A DNA stretch of 64,000 nucleotides from Aminipila sp963524205 (GTDB lineage: Bacteria > Bacillota > Clostridia > Peptostreptococcales > Anaerovoracaceae): assembly GCA_963524205.1 (NCBI GenBank), contig CAURED010000003.1:182229-246228 (forward strand), in the 5' to 3' direction. A model generated the notes under the pieces. The model was not told the DNA's origin and searched no databases. It was given only the letters and a program-made list of their open reading frames with translations. Shown here piece after piece: positions 9,125 to 17,296 of this stretch. Each line of letters opens with the position of its first letter. Position 1 is the first letter of the stretch. A program made the translations under genes and the position numbers.

Positions 9125-9559
9125 TTATCTTTTGCGTCTTGCGCCATTTTCTGCTAAATTCATTCTAGTAATCTGTTTTGCTAAGCTGATTTGCGCTTTA
9201 ATAATCTGATTTTTATCGGTATTAGTCTCATCATGAGATTCAAGCCATTCCTCTACAGTCTTTTTCTTCTTTATGGCTCTTTCAACATCTATCTCCTCAA
9301 CCCATTCAGCTGCGTCAGTATATATTACAAAGTTATCCCTTATATCAATATATCCTCCTGCAATAGATGCCGCTTTAAACTCATTAGCGCCTTCTTCCTT
9401 GATCCACATAACTCCTACATCTAGAAGTTTACATGCCCAAGTGTGCCCCGCCATAAATGCTTCTTCACCTGTTAAGGTTCTGACTATAACCATCTCAACC
9501 TTATCCTTATAGAATAGTTTTGAAGGTGTTATAACCTCAAGTAATATACTCTTAGCCAT
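9125..9559 (-). CDS. atpC: F-type ATP synthase epsilon subunit
   Basis: 144 aa. The N-terminal beta sandwich is seen (ITPSKLFYKDKVEMVIVRTLTGEEAFMAGH), then a C-terminal helical pair (VERAIKKKKTVEEWLES). Epsilon is part of the central stalk; it couples rotation to the c ring and can inhibit ATP hydrolysis. It is the last gene of the operon, 28 nt after atpD, followed directly by the terminator. An AAGG-type ribosome site lies within that spacer. Length is close to the usual 130-140 residues. Confidence 0.93.
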   Translation of the reverse strand: MAKSILLEVITPSKLFYKDKVEMVIVRTLTGEEAFMAGHTWACKLLDVGVMWIKEEGANEFKAASIAGGYIDIRDNFVIYTDAAEWVEEIDVERAIKKKKTVEEWLESHDETNTDKNQIIKAQISLAKQITRMNLAENGARRKR

Positions 9560-9587
9560 TTTCTTATCTTCCTTCCCGGCGAGAAAA

Positions 9588-10982
9588 TTATTTTGACGCC
9601 TTAAACTTTTCTACAACTTCATCTATGCTACCTGCGAGCAAGAACATAGATTCCGGAATTTCGTCGTGTTTACCTTCAAGAATTTCTTTAAATCCGCGTA
9701 CAGTTTCCTTTAATGAAAGATATTTACCTTCCATGCCTGTAAACTGCTCTGCAACACTAAATGGTTGTGAAAGGAATCTCTGGATTTTTCTTGCTCTGGA
9801 AACGATAAGCTTGTCAGAATCTGATAATTCATCCATACCCAGAATAGCAATAATATCCTGTAAATCCTTATATCTCTGAAGAACTTCCTGTACACCTCTA
9901 GCTGTTTCATAATGTTCTTCACCAACAATATTAGGGTCCATAATTCTTGAAGTAGATTCAAGCGGGTCAACTGCCGGATAAATACCAAGTGCACTAATTG
10001 AACGTGACAATACTGTTGTAGCGTCCAAATGCGCGAAAGTAGTAGCCGGCGCTGGGTCAGTCAAGTCATCAGCTGGTACATATATAGCCTGTACTGATGT
10101 AATAGAACCCTTCTTTGTAGAAGTAATTCTCTCCTGCAATGCACCCATTTCAGTTGCAAGTGTTGGTTGATAGCCTACCGCTGATGGTACACGTCCTAGT
10201 AGTGCCGATACCTCTGAACCCGCCTGTGTAAATCTAAATATGTTGTCAATAAACAGAAGTACATCCTGTCCTTCAACATCTCTAAAGTATTCTGCCATAG
10301 TTAAACCTGTTAGGGCTACTCTCATTCTAGCTCCCGGCGGTTCATTCATCTGACCAAACACCATAGCCGTTTTATCAATAACGCCTGATTCTATCATTTC
10401 ATAGTACAGGTCGTTACCTTCTCTTGTTCTTTCGCCAACGCCTGCAAATACAGAAATACCGCCGTGTTCTCTTGCGATATTACTGATAAGTTCCTGAATA
10501 AGAACTGTTTTACCAACACCAGCACCTCCGAAAAGACCAACTTTTCCACCTCTGGTATATGGTGCGATTAAGTCAATAACTTTGATTCCCGTTTCGAAAA
10601 TCACAGCACTTGTATCCTGTTCCTCAAAAGGTGGAGCCTCTCTATGAATAGAGTGCTTCTCCGCTGTAACAACAGGGCCTTTTTCGTCTATTGTCTCACC
10701 TATAACATTGAACAATCTGCCCAGTACTTCTTTACCTACAGGAACCTGAATTGGCGATCCTGTGCTAACAGCTTCCATACCTCTTGTCAATCCATCTGTA
10801 GCCGATAAAGCAACACATTTTACGATATCGTCTCCAACATGCTGTGCCACTTCTGCCACAATATCCTTACCTTCATGCTTAATAATTATAGCATCTAACA
10901 GTTCGGGCATATGTTCGGGTGAAAACTTTATATCAATAACCGGTCCGATAATCTGGTGAATAATACCTTTATTCTGTTCCAT
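9588..10982 (-). CDS. atpD: F-type ATP synthase beta subunit
   Basis: 464 aa from the ATG at 10982. A GTG four codons earlier overlaps the AGGGAGG ribosome site and is therefore rejected as start. This is the catalytic F1 subunit: Walker A GGAGVGKT, GERTREGNDLY with the catalytic Glu, Walker B ending VLLFIDNIF, and ALLGRVPSAVGYQPTLATEMG. The C-terminal DELSD sequence (DELSDSDKL; family DELSEED) contacts gamma. It makes or hydrolyses ATP at the alpha-beta interfaces. Gene order alpha-gamma-beta-epsilon is standard. Confidence 0.97.
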   Translation of the reverse strand: MEQNKGIIHQIIGPVIDIKFSPEHMPELLDAIIIKHEGKDIVAEVAQHVGDDIVKCVALSATDGLTRGMEAVSTGSPIQVPVGKEVLGRLFNVIGETIDEKGPVVTAEKHSIHREAPPFEEQDTSAVIFETGIKVIDLIAPYTRGGKVGLFGGAGVGKTVLIQELISNIAREHGGISVFAGVGERTREGNDLYYEMIESGVIDKTAMVFGQMNEPPGARMRVALTGLTMAEYFRDVEGQDVLLFIDNIFRFTQAGSEVSALLGRVPSAVGYQPTLATEMGALQERITSTKKGSITSVQAIYVPADDLTDPAPATTFAHLDATTVLSRSISALGIYPAVDPLESTSRIMDPNIVGEEHYETARGVQEVLQRYKDLQDIIAILGMDELSDSDKLIVSRARKIQRFLSQPFSVAEQFTGMEGKYLSLKETVRGFKEILEGKHDEIPESMFLLAGSIDEVVEKFKASK

Positions 10983-11017
10983 ATTCCAAACCACCTCCCT
11001 ACTTCTTTTGTAACAAC

Positions 11018-11884
11018 TTATTTTTGGGCCTCTGACCCAGCAACAATTTCAATAATCTCATCTGTAATAGCTGCCTGTCTTGCTCTGTTATAGAACAAGG
11101 ATAAACCATCCAGCATATCTCTGGCACTATCAGTGGCATTTTCCATAGCCATTCTTCTGGCAGCATGTTCACACGTAGCAGATTCAACAATAGCTCCGTA
11201 TACCTTAATTTCAACATATTTAGGAACCAGATAGTTAAACACCGCCTCAACGGATGGTTCGTATTCAACCTGCTTCTCATGTTTTATTACTTCCGGATCA
11301 TTTTCTATATCAAAAGGTAACAAAGTCTCGTATTTTACTTCCTGCTCCATAGAGTTCTTAAAAGAAGTATAAATAAGTACTACCTTATCAATCTGACCGG
11401 AATTATACATATCTATAACAGGGTTACTGATCTGCTTTGTTTGTAAGAAAGAAATATCTTCAGGAGGTGCTAAATATTCGCTATAAATATCATACCCTCT
11501 TTTCTCAAAATACTCCTTACCCTTTGATCCAACAGCAATAATTAGCGGCTTCTCATTATCTTCCTTAAACAGAGCTTGCGCCTGTTTAATAACATTTGAG
11601 TTAAAACCTCCACATAGTCCTCTGTTACTTGTTATAAGAATGTAACAAGTTGTCTTAGCTTCACTGTTTCCAACCAGATATTGCTGTGGAACATCATTGA
11701 TATTGTTGAAAATATCCTCTATTGATTCTGTAATATAATGAAAATATTCAGTTGTTTTTTCGAAGGTGGCCTTAGCTCTTCTCAGCTTTGCAGCGGAAAC
11801 AAGCTTCATCGCACTGGTTATGTGCTCTGTGCTGGTTACGCTCTTTATGCGGCGTTTTATGTCCTGCATATTATTTGAAGCCAT
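11018..11884 (-). CDS. atpG: F-type ATP synthase gamma subunit
   Basis: 288 aa. The conserved N-terminal helix (DIKRRIKSVTSTEHITSAMK) and C-terminal helix (LFYNRARQAAITDEIIEIVAG) of the rotating central shaft are both present, as is SNRGLCGGFN in the middle domain. An ideal AGGAGG lies 6 nt before the ATG at 11884. It lies between atpA (22 nt) and atpD. It transmits c-ring rotation to the catalytic sites. Confidence 0.95.
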   Translation of the reverse strand: MASNNMQDIKRRIKSVTSTEHITSAMKLVSAAKLRRAKATFEKTTEYFHYITESIEDIFNNINDVPQQYLVGNSEAKTTCYILITSNRGLCGGFNSNVIKQAQALFKEDNEKPLIIAVGSKGKEYFEKRGYDIYSEYLAPPEDISFLQTKQISNPVIDMYNSGQIDKVVLIYTSFKNSMEQEVKYETLLPFDIENDPEVIKHEKQVEYEPSVEAVFNYLVPKYVEIKVYGAIVESATCEHAARRMAMENATDSARDMLDGLSLFYNRARQAAITDEIIEIVAGSEAQK

Positions 11885-11906
11885 ATTCTCCTCCTATAAC
11901 CTATCC

Positions 11907-13415
11907 CTACTTGTCTCGTACTTCTTTGTACTTATTAATTGCTTCTTTTAGAATTTCTTCTGTAGTCTCATCAAGCTTTCCAGTAGATTTAATATCTTTA
12001 CCTACCTGTGGATATTGTGTATCCATAAACTCATAAAGACCCGTTTCAAATTCTTTGATTGTTTCTACCGGGATATCTGCAAGATAGTGGTTAATCGCAG
12101 CATAAATAATCATAACTTGATGCTCAACTGCAATTGGCTTATACTGCCCCTGCTTTAATATTTCCATTAAAATTAAGCCATGATCAAGTCTAGCTCTTGT
12201 GTCTTTATCAACATCTGAACCAAACTGTGAAAAACTTGCTAATTCTGTATACTGTGCCAGTTCAAGTTTAACCTTACTAGAAACCTGCTTCATCGCTTTT
12301 ATCTGTGCATTACCACCTACACGGGATACAGAGATACCTGCGTTAACTGCTGGTCTTTGTCCTGTAAAGAACAATTCTGATTCCAGGAAGATCTGTCCAT
12401 CAGTGATGGAAATAACGTTTGTAGGAATATATGCAGATACGTCTCCCGCCTGAGTTTCAATAATAGGTAACGCTGTAATTGAGCCTCCGCCTAATTTATC
12501 TGAAAGTCTTGCTGCTCTTTCAAGTAATCTACTGTGTAAATAGAAAACGTCTCCAGGATAAGCTTCTCTTCCAGGTGGTCTTCTAAGTAAAAGCGACATT
12601 GCTCTATATGCAACTGCATGCTTGGACAAATCATCATAAATAATTAAAACATCCTTACCTTGATACATAAAGTGCTCTGCTATAGCACAACCTGCATAAG
12701 GAGCCATGTATTGAAGTGGAGCAACGTCACTTGCTGTTGCGGAAACCACAATTGAATAATTCATAGCGCCCTTGCTTTCAAGAGTCTGTACCAACTGAGC
12801 TACTGTAGACTTCTTTTGCCCAATAGCAACGTAAATGCATATTACATCTGAATCCTTCTGGTTAAGAATAGTATCAATCGCAATAGCTGTTTTACCAGTC
12901 TGTCTATCTCCGATAATCAGTTCTCTCTGTCCTCTACCAATAGGTATCATAGAGTCAATAGCCTTGATACCAGTCTGTAAAGGCTGGTTAACTGATTTTC
13001 TTTGTAGTACTCCTGGTGCTGGATATTCAATCGGTCTGTGCGCTTCTGCTTTAATAGCACCTTTGCCATCAAGCGGTTGTCCTAATGCATTTACTACACG
13101 GCCAATTAAATCACTGCCTACTGGCACTTCAACTACCTTCCCAGTAGGTTTTACAATATCGCCTTCTTTTATGTGTTTGTCAGAACCAAGCATAACTGCA
13201 CCAACGTTATCTTCTTCAAGATTTAACGCCATACCGTATACTTCACCTGGAAATTCAAGCAGCTCACCTGCCATACATTTCTCAAGTCCATAAATTCTGG
13301 AAATACCATCTCCGACCTGTATAACAGTACCGAAATCTGAGACTTCAAGTCTATTTTTATAATTCTTAATCTGCTCTTTTATTACGGCACTTATTTCTTC
13401 GGGTTTGAGGTTCAT
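11907..13415 (-). CDS. atpA: F-type ATP synthase alpha subunit
   Basis: 502 aa, the usual length. It has the non-catalytic nucleotide site GDRQTGKT, the VIIYDDLSKHAVAYR Walker B region, the PGREAYPGDVFYLHSRLLERAA segment and the C-terminal helical domain. It forms the alpha3beta3 head with AtpD. GAGAGGGGG precedes the ATG. It is separated from atpH by 16 nt. Confidence 0.97.
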   Translation of the reverse strand: MNLKPEEISAVIKEQIKNYKNRLEVSDFGTVIQVGDGISRIYGLEKCMAGELLEFPGEVYGMALNLEEDNVGAVMLGSDKHIKEGDIVKPTGKVVEVPVGSDLIGRVVNALGQPLDGKGAIKAEAHRPIEYPAPGVLQRKSVNQPLQTGIKAIDSMIPIGRGQRELIIGDRQTGKTAIAIDTILNQKDSDVICIYVAIGQKKSTVAQLVQTLESKGAMNYSIVVSATASDVAPLQYMAPYAGCAIAEHFMYQGKDVLIIYDDLSKHAVAYRAMSLLLRRPPGREAYPGDVFYLHSRLLERAARLSDKLGGGSITALPIIETQAGDVSAYIPTNVISITDGQIFLESELFFTGQRPAVNAGISVSRVGGNAQIKAMKQVSSKVKLELAQYTELASFSQFGSDVDKDTRARLDHGLILMEILKQGQYKPIAVEHQVMIIYAAINHYLADIPVETIKEFETGLYEFMDTQYPQVGKDIKSTGKLDETTEEILKEAINKYKEVRDK

Positions 13416-13431
13416 GTTAGCAACCCCCTCT

Positions 13432-13965
13432 CTATATAATAGTATTATTTAGGTCTTCAAGACGCCTTCTAATTGATGCGTCAATAACCTTGCCATCAAT
13501 GAAAATTTTAATGCCGCCAATTAAATTAACGTCAATTTCATTTTCAAGTTTAACATTTTGTTTTAAAAGTTTTCCTGTTTCAGCTTCAAATTTTTCGAGC
13601 CTGTCCGGACTAAGTGTTTTAACAGAAAATATTTTTCCATATGAAACGCCCTCTTGTTTATCCAAAAGTCCTTTATAAACTTTTATGGCTCTTGCAAAAT
13701 GCTTTGTTCTTCCCTTGTCTACTAAAACATATAGGAAGTTTAGAAGTTCAGCTGAAATGCGGTTCTCAAAGATAGACTTTAATACGTCTTTCTTCTCGCC
13801 AATAGAAATTACCGGAGTGTCTACAAAGGCACACAAATCAGGTTCTCGCTCTAATATTTCAAGTACCTGTGTTGCTTCCTCAAGAATCAGTTCTTTTTTG
13901 TTAAGCTCACAAGCTGCTTGAAACAAGGCATTACCATATGTCATTCCGATTGTTAATTCTGCCAT
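13432..13965 (-). CDS. atpH: F-type ATP synthase delta subunit
   Basis: 177 aa. It has the OSCP/delta fold: an N-terminal helical bundle (YGNALFQAACELNKKE) and the C-terminal signature NLIGGIKIFIDGKVIDASIRR (quoted in part). It joins the peripheral stalk to the top of F1. The start overlaps the end of atpF by 13 nt, implying translational coupling. Confidence 0.93.
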   Translation of the reverse strand: MAELTIGMTYGNALFQAACELNKKELILEEATQVLEILEREPDLCAFVDTPVISIGEKKDVLKSIFENRISAELLNFLYVLVDKGRTKHFARAIKVYKGLLDKQEGVSYGKIFSVKTLSPDRLEKFEAETGKLLKQNVKLENEIDVNLIGGIKIFIDGKVIDASIRRRLEDLNNTII

Positions 13966-14447
13966 TTCGCCGCACCTACCTGTTCAATGATATTATCAAT
14001 GAGATGCTCCTGTCCTTCTAATTCTAAATCCTTTTCCAAGATTTTTTCTGCGGCAAGCAAAGCCATTGCTGCAACCTGAGATTTCATTTCAGCTAAAGCT
14101 CTCGTCCTCTGACGTTCGATTTCTTTTTCTGCATGTAGCTTTATCTCTATTGCTTTTGCGTTTGCGTGATCAATAATTTCACTAGCTTGTGTTTCTGCTT
14201 TTATTTTAGCATGTTTAATTATTTCTCTGCCTTCGCTTTCAAGCTCTGCAATTTGCTTCTCACAGGATTTCATTAACTTATCAGCTTCTAAATTTTTAGT
14301 CTCTGCACTATTAATAGTCTCAATTATTTCATTATTTCTACTTTCAATTGCATTATTCACTTTATCAAATAGTAACCACTTTAAAATTAATATAAGCACA
14401 ATGAAATTGACTATTGTGGCAAAAATCGTAAATAAATTTCCTTCCAT
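13953..14447 (-). CDS. atpF: F-type ATP synthase b subunit
   Basis: 164 aa. One N-terminal membrane helix (residues about 5-26, FTIFATIVNFIVLILILKWL) is followed by a long charged, Ala/Glu/Lys-rich coiled coil that forms the peripheral stalk. There is a single b gene, so a homodimer is expected. GGGAGG lies about 12 nt before the ATG. The 3' end overlaps atpH. Confidence 0.93.
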   Translation of the reverse strand: MEGNLFTIFATIVNFIVLILILKWLLFDKVNNAIESRNNEIIETINSAETKNLEADKLMKSCEKQIAELESEGREIIKHAKIKAETQASEIIDHANAKAIEIKLHAEKEIERQRTRALAEMKSQVAAMALLAAEKILEKDLELEGQEHLIDNIIEQVGAAKWQN

Positions 14448-14499
14448 TATATCAGAAGCCTCCCTTCCGGTTTAATCTTTATAAAAGCCCCTGTTATAA

Positions 14500-14751
14500 C
14501 TATTGCCATTTAACGAAAATTAACATAATTGATACAATCAAAGCATACAAAGATGTTACTTCTGCAAAAGCTATACCTAAAATCATGGTAGACATGATAT
14601 CGCCTTTTGCTTCAGGCTGTCTTGCAATTGCTTCAACCGCTTTTCCAGAAACAGTACCTATACCGATACCTCCGCCGAAGCATCCAATTGCTGCTAATCC
14701 AGCACCTATAGCTAACATTCCATCTAAAAAGTATTTAGGATCAATATTCAT
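14500..14751 (-). CDS. atpE: F-type ATP synthase c subunit, predicted H+ type
   Basis: 83 aa, two membrane helices joined by the polar loop ARQPEAKGD. The ion-binding carboxylate is Glu64. By comparison with the Na+-type c subunit of Ilyobacter, the key Gln of helix 1 is Ile31 here and the Ser after the Glu is Val65, while the Thr and Tyr further on remain. Loss of these Na+ ligands predicts proton coupling. It builds the rotor ring. It lies between atpB and atpF, as usual. Confidence 0.95.
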   Translation of the reverse strand: MNIDPKYFLDGMLAIGAGLAAIGCFGGGIGIGTVSGKAVEAIARQPEAKGDIMSTMILGIAFAEVTSLYALIVSIMLIFVKWQ

Positions 14752-14837
14752 TTTTTTCCTCCTTAAAACTATATATTTCTTCTTATGTTTTATATAATAT
14801 CTAATGCTGCATATCTACGGCATTGATTATTACCAAA

Positions 14838-15515
14838 TTAATGGTGTGATGCACTCGATTTAGTATATACCATTGTAAGCATCATAAATACAAACATCTG
14901 GATAAGACCATCAAATGCGTCAAAGAAAGCATGTAACGGAATAGGAACTATAAATGCAAAGTGTCCTAATCCACTATAAACCAAACCTAAAACAATTGTA
15001 CCTATAAGCATATTGCAAAATAGTCTAAGTGTTAAAGAAAAAGGAATGGTTATTTTTTCAATTATATTTAGTGGCAGCATCGGAGCGTATGGTTGGATAT
15101 ATCCTTTGAGATACCCTCCCATTCCAGACTTCATAATTGCATTTCCATTAATGATAAAAAATGTTAGTAACGCAAATCCGAATGTAACATTTATATCTTT
15201 AGTAGAAGGCTCTATTCCCACTAAACCTGATAGGTTCAAAAAGCACAAAAATACACCTAATGTTCCTATATATGGTACAAAAAAACTTTTATACTCTTTT
15301 CCCATATTGGAAGAAACTAAATTATTAATTGTCATGACAAGCATTTCAAGAATACTTTGTTTCTTATTTGGAACCTTACTAATAGTATTGGTTAAAAACA
15401 GTGCCAAAATTATAATAATTGCCATGATTGCCCACTGTGTTACAATACTTGATGTAACATTAATTGTATGATTTAGAAAATTAAAACTAAATACGGTTTC
15501 AGGACTTAAGCTCAT
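14838..15515 (-). CDS. atpB: F-type ATP synthase a subunit
   Basis: 225 aa with five to six membrane helices. The essential arginine is in the late helix motif SLTLRLFCNM, and FFDAFDGLIQMFVFMML forms the last helix. It provides the half channels beside the c ring. The start lies 4 nt after the stop of atpI and an AAGGAGG site sits inside the end of atpI. It ends with Ser/His-rich SSASHH. Confidence 0.94.
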   Translation of the reverse strand: MSLSPETVFSFNFLNHTINVTSSIVTQWAIMAIIIILALFLTNTISKVPNKKQSILEMLVMTINNLVSSNMGKEYKSFFVPYIGTLGVFLCFLNLSGLVGIEPSTKDINVTFGFALLTFFIINGNAIMKSGMGGYLKGYIQPYAPMLPLNIIEKITIPFSLTLRLFCNMLIGTIVLGLVYSGLGHFAFIVPIPLHAFFDAFDGLIQMFVFMMLTMVYTKSSASHH

Positions 15516-15519
15516 TTGA

Positions 15520-15891
15520 TTACCTCCTTTCTTTTTGAGTTACTCGCGTTACTCCATAAAAAGTAACTGCAATATAGTGTAAACTATACCCTATTAAAAA
15601 TGCCAGATAGCTGTTCATATCCTTTCCGCAAAGCAGAACCGCAATAATCGCTGTAACAAGAACCCTGCCTACAGCTGCTAAAATATAAAGCAAGTGTTGT
15701 CCCTTTACTTTAAGCATATAATTAGTAATCAAAGCATTTAACACAAAATTCGCCAGTGACATAATTACTGCAACAGCAATTATTATGGCATATTCTTTAA
15801 ATTTAATCACAGATATTACAGTTACCAAAACCAGTATTATAAAATCGTATATCGTGACTTTCTTAAGCATTTGTTTTGTATCGTTATCCAA
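15520..15891 (-). CDS. atpI: ATP synthase I-like membrane protein
   Basis: 123 aa with four predicted membrane helices, matching the ATP synthase I/AtpI group in length and position as first gene of the operon. The family is thought to help c-ring assembly or Mg2+ supply. The start is TTG at 15891 with GGGGG about 8 nt upstream; the first in-frame ATG (codon 9) has no ribosome site. Identification rests largely on context, since this family is poorly conserved. Confidence 0.8.
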   Translation of the reverse strand: MDNDTKQMLKKVTIYDFIILVLVTVISVIKFKEYAIIIAVAVIMSLANFVLNALITNYMLKVKGQHLLYILAAVGRVLVTAIIAVLLCGKDMNSYLAFLIGYSLHYIAVTFYGVTRVTQKERR

Positions 15892-16219
15892 ATAAGTTTC
15901 CCCCGAATAATATATTATAATCTTACTACTGATAATAATATAATCTTAATATTTTTCTCGACTAACTATAAATTTAGATTATTTTATCAGAGCTTTATTA
16001 CACGAATGTAAATAACATAAAATAATTATTAAAATTTACCATTTTGGTTTCTAATAAATTAATGACTGCTTGGTATGCGTCATTTTAAAATCTTCTCACA
16101 AATCTATGGCAAAATAGTTAAATCACTGATATAGCCTATAAACACAAACGAACAAAAATCATTTTTTTGCTTCTGACAAGATGCCCGTAAATTCCCTGTA
16201 TTTTTACAAATTAAATTAT
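15892..16219 (-). other. Long 5' leader of the atp operon
   Basis: About 320 AT-rich nt lie between the predicted -10 and atpI. There is a minor hairpin (CAAAAA/TTTTTG near 16150-16163) and a 10-codon ATG ORF near 16050-16083 with only a weak ribosome site. No riboswitch I recognise is present. Confidence 0.4.
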
Positions 16220-16247
16220 ATTATAGTCCTAAATTTTCAAATGTAAA
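16220..16247 (-). promoter_or_regulatory. Sigma-A promoter of the F-type ATPase operon
   Basis: Minus-strand TTTACA (16242-16247), 16-nt spacer, TATAAT (16220-16225). The same hexamers, spacer length and similar spacer bases (ATT...AAATT) occur before the A/V-type operon at 25800-25827. Strong agreement with consensus; the start site is inferred. Confidence 0.75.
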
Positions 16248-16450
16248 GTATATGTTTTTTATTTAAATATTCTTTTTTGACCTTTTTTGTCGAAAAAGGC
16301 TCAAACCCCTTTAAATTAAAGGGTTATGTTTGTTGTTATTATTTATTTTTATCAGCCCATTCATAAAAGCTATTATAAGCAATTTAGTTATTTTTATCCT
16401 ATTTTGAAGGTTTTCACACAACAACTTTGTGTAATGTGTAATTTTTCTAA
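16248..16450 (-). promoter_or_regulatory. Upstream region homologous to that of the A/V-ATPase operon
   Basis: 16341-16430 aligns without gaps to 25921-26010 with about 61 of 90 identical positions by hand count. The distance to the -35 box is exactly the same (94 nt) at both loci. The part between element and promoter is weaker (about 48%). It also contains two adjacent hairpins: CCTTTTT/AAAAAGG (about 16281-16298), enclosing a TGTCGAA 0A-like box, and CCCTTT/AAAGGG (about 16307-16323). Function unknown. Confidence 0.65.
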
Positions 16451-16490
16451 ATATTTTAATTTTGTTTTACAATTTCTGTAGAGATGGATG

Positions 16491-16563
16491 AAAAAAGACA
16501 TAGGACCAGACTCTGTTTTATGATTAAAGCAACTAACTCAATCATAAAGGGAGCCTCCCTATG
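16491..16563 (-). terminator. Structured terminator of the A/V-ATPase operon
   Basis: Read on the minus strand, CATAG (16559-16563) pairs with CTATG (16499-16503). The closed region holds a perfect 9-bp stem AATCATAAA/TTTATGATT (16517-16525 with 16540-16548) and small hairpins TCC/GGA-type and CAGA/TCTG. A run of six T follows at once (16491-16496). The shape is more branched than a normal terminator. Confidence 0.55.
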
Positions 16564-16592
16564 CCTAATTTTAATATTCTTCCTAGTATTTG

Positions 16593-17279
16593 CTAATTAA
16601 AGTTTTTTATAGCTTTTTCAGTCGCTGCTTTCTTTTCCAAAAGTGCTTCCTTAAGCATCATATCCTTAACTTTCATTAATCTAGTCTGATTTCCTCTTTC
16701 GTTTTCATCAAGTTTCATCTTAATGTAACGAATAGTCTCCTGCAATTGCGGTATTACAACATACTCTAGAGCATTTACACGTCTACGCGTTTTTTCGATT
16801 TCAACCGCTAGCAGCGCTGCTTTTTTTTCCATCGCTGCAAGCTCAAGCATTGTCGGAAATACCTCAGATAAATTTTTAACAGCACCATCTAGCTCTCCCG
16901 AGGTGGTTGCAAAACCGTAAGGATATATATTGGAAGTATCCTCAGCTGTATACTTGAAATCGAACACTGGAACATCTACAGACATGATGTTCTCGTTTTC
17001 TACCCCCACCTCTACGCTCTGTTTCGGAAACATCAAAGCCTCTTCTAAAATCTGAGAAGACATAACCGCACTAGCTATGGTAAAATTTCCATATACCTCT
17101 ACAAGCTGCTCTTCTACTTTGTCTCTCAGCACCTTGTTTTCCCTAGCCAAATCAATAAACCGCTTCATCAGTTCGTCTCTTTTATCCTTCATCAATTTAT
17201 GGCCGCGAGTTGCCGTCTTTAAACGTTTTTTTAAAGAGGAAAGTACCATTCTAGTAGGGTTTACATTTAACCGTGCCAT
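16593..17279 (-). CDS. ntpD: A/V-type ATPase subunit D
   Basis: 228 aa. N-terminal MARLNVNPTRMVLSSLKKRL and a C-terminal coiled coil (RRVNALEYVVIPQLQETIRYI) are typical of the D subunit. It is the central rotor shaft, equivalent in position to gamma. It is the last gene of the operon, 17 nt after ntpB, followed by the structured terminator. No ntpH or ntpJ gene follows, unlike the Enterococcus hirae operon. Confidence 0.94.
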   Translation of the reverse strand: MARLNVNPTRMVLSSLKKRLKTATRGHKLMKDKRDELMKRFIDLARENKVLRDKVEEQLVEVYGNFTIASAVMSSQILEEALMFPKQSVEVGVENENIMSVDVPVFDFKYTAEDTSNIYPYGFATTSGELDGAVKNLSEVFPTMLELAAMEKKAALLAVEIEKTRRRVNALEYVVIPQLQETIRYIKMKLDENERGNQTRLMKVKDMMLKEALLEKKAATEKAIKNFN

Positions 17280-17296
17280 TCCTGATTCCTCCTCAC

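Noticed and set aside
16491..16563. tRNA-like or Na+-riboswitch-like element
   Set aside because: The folded shape lacks tRNA invariant bases. It lies after the A/V operon and upstream of the F-operon promoter, so it is not in a leader; terminator is the simpler reading.
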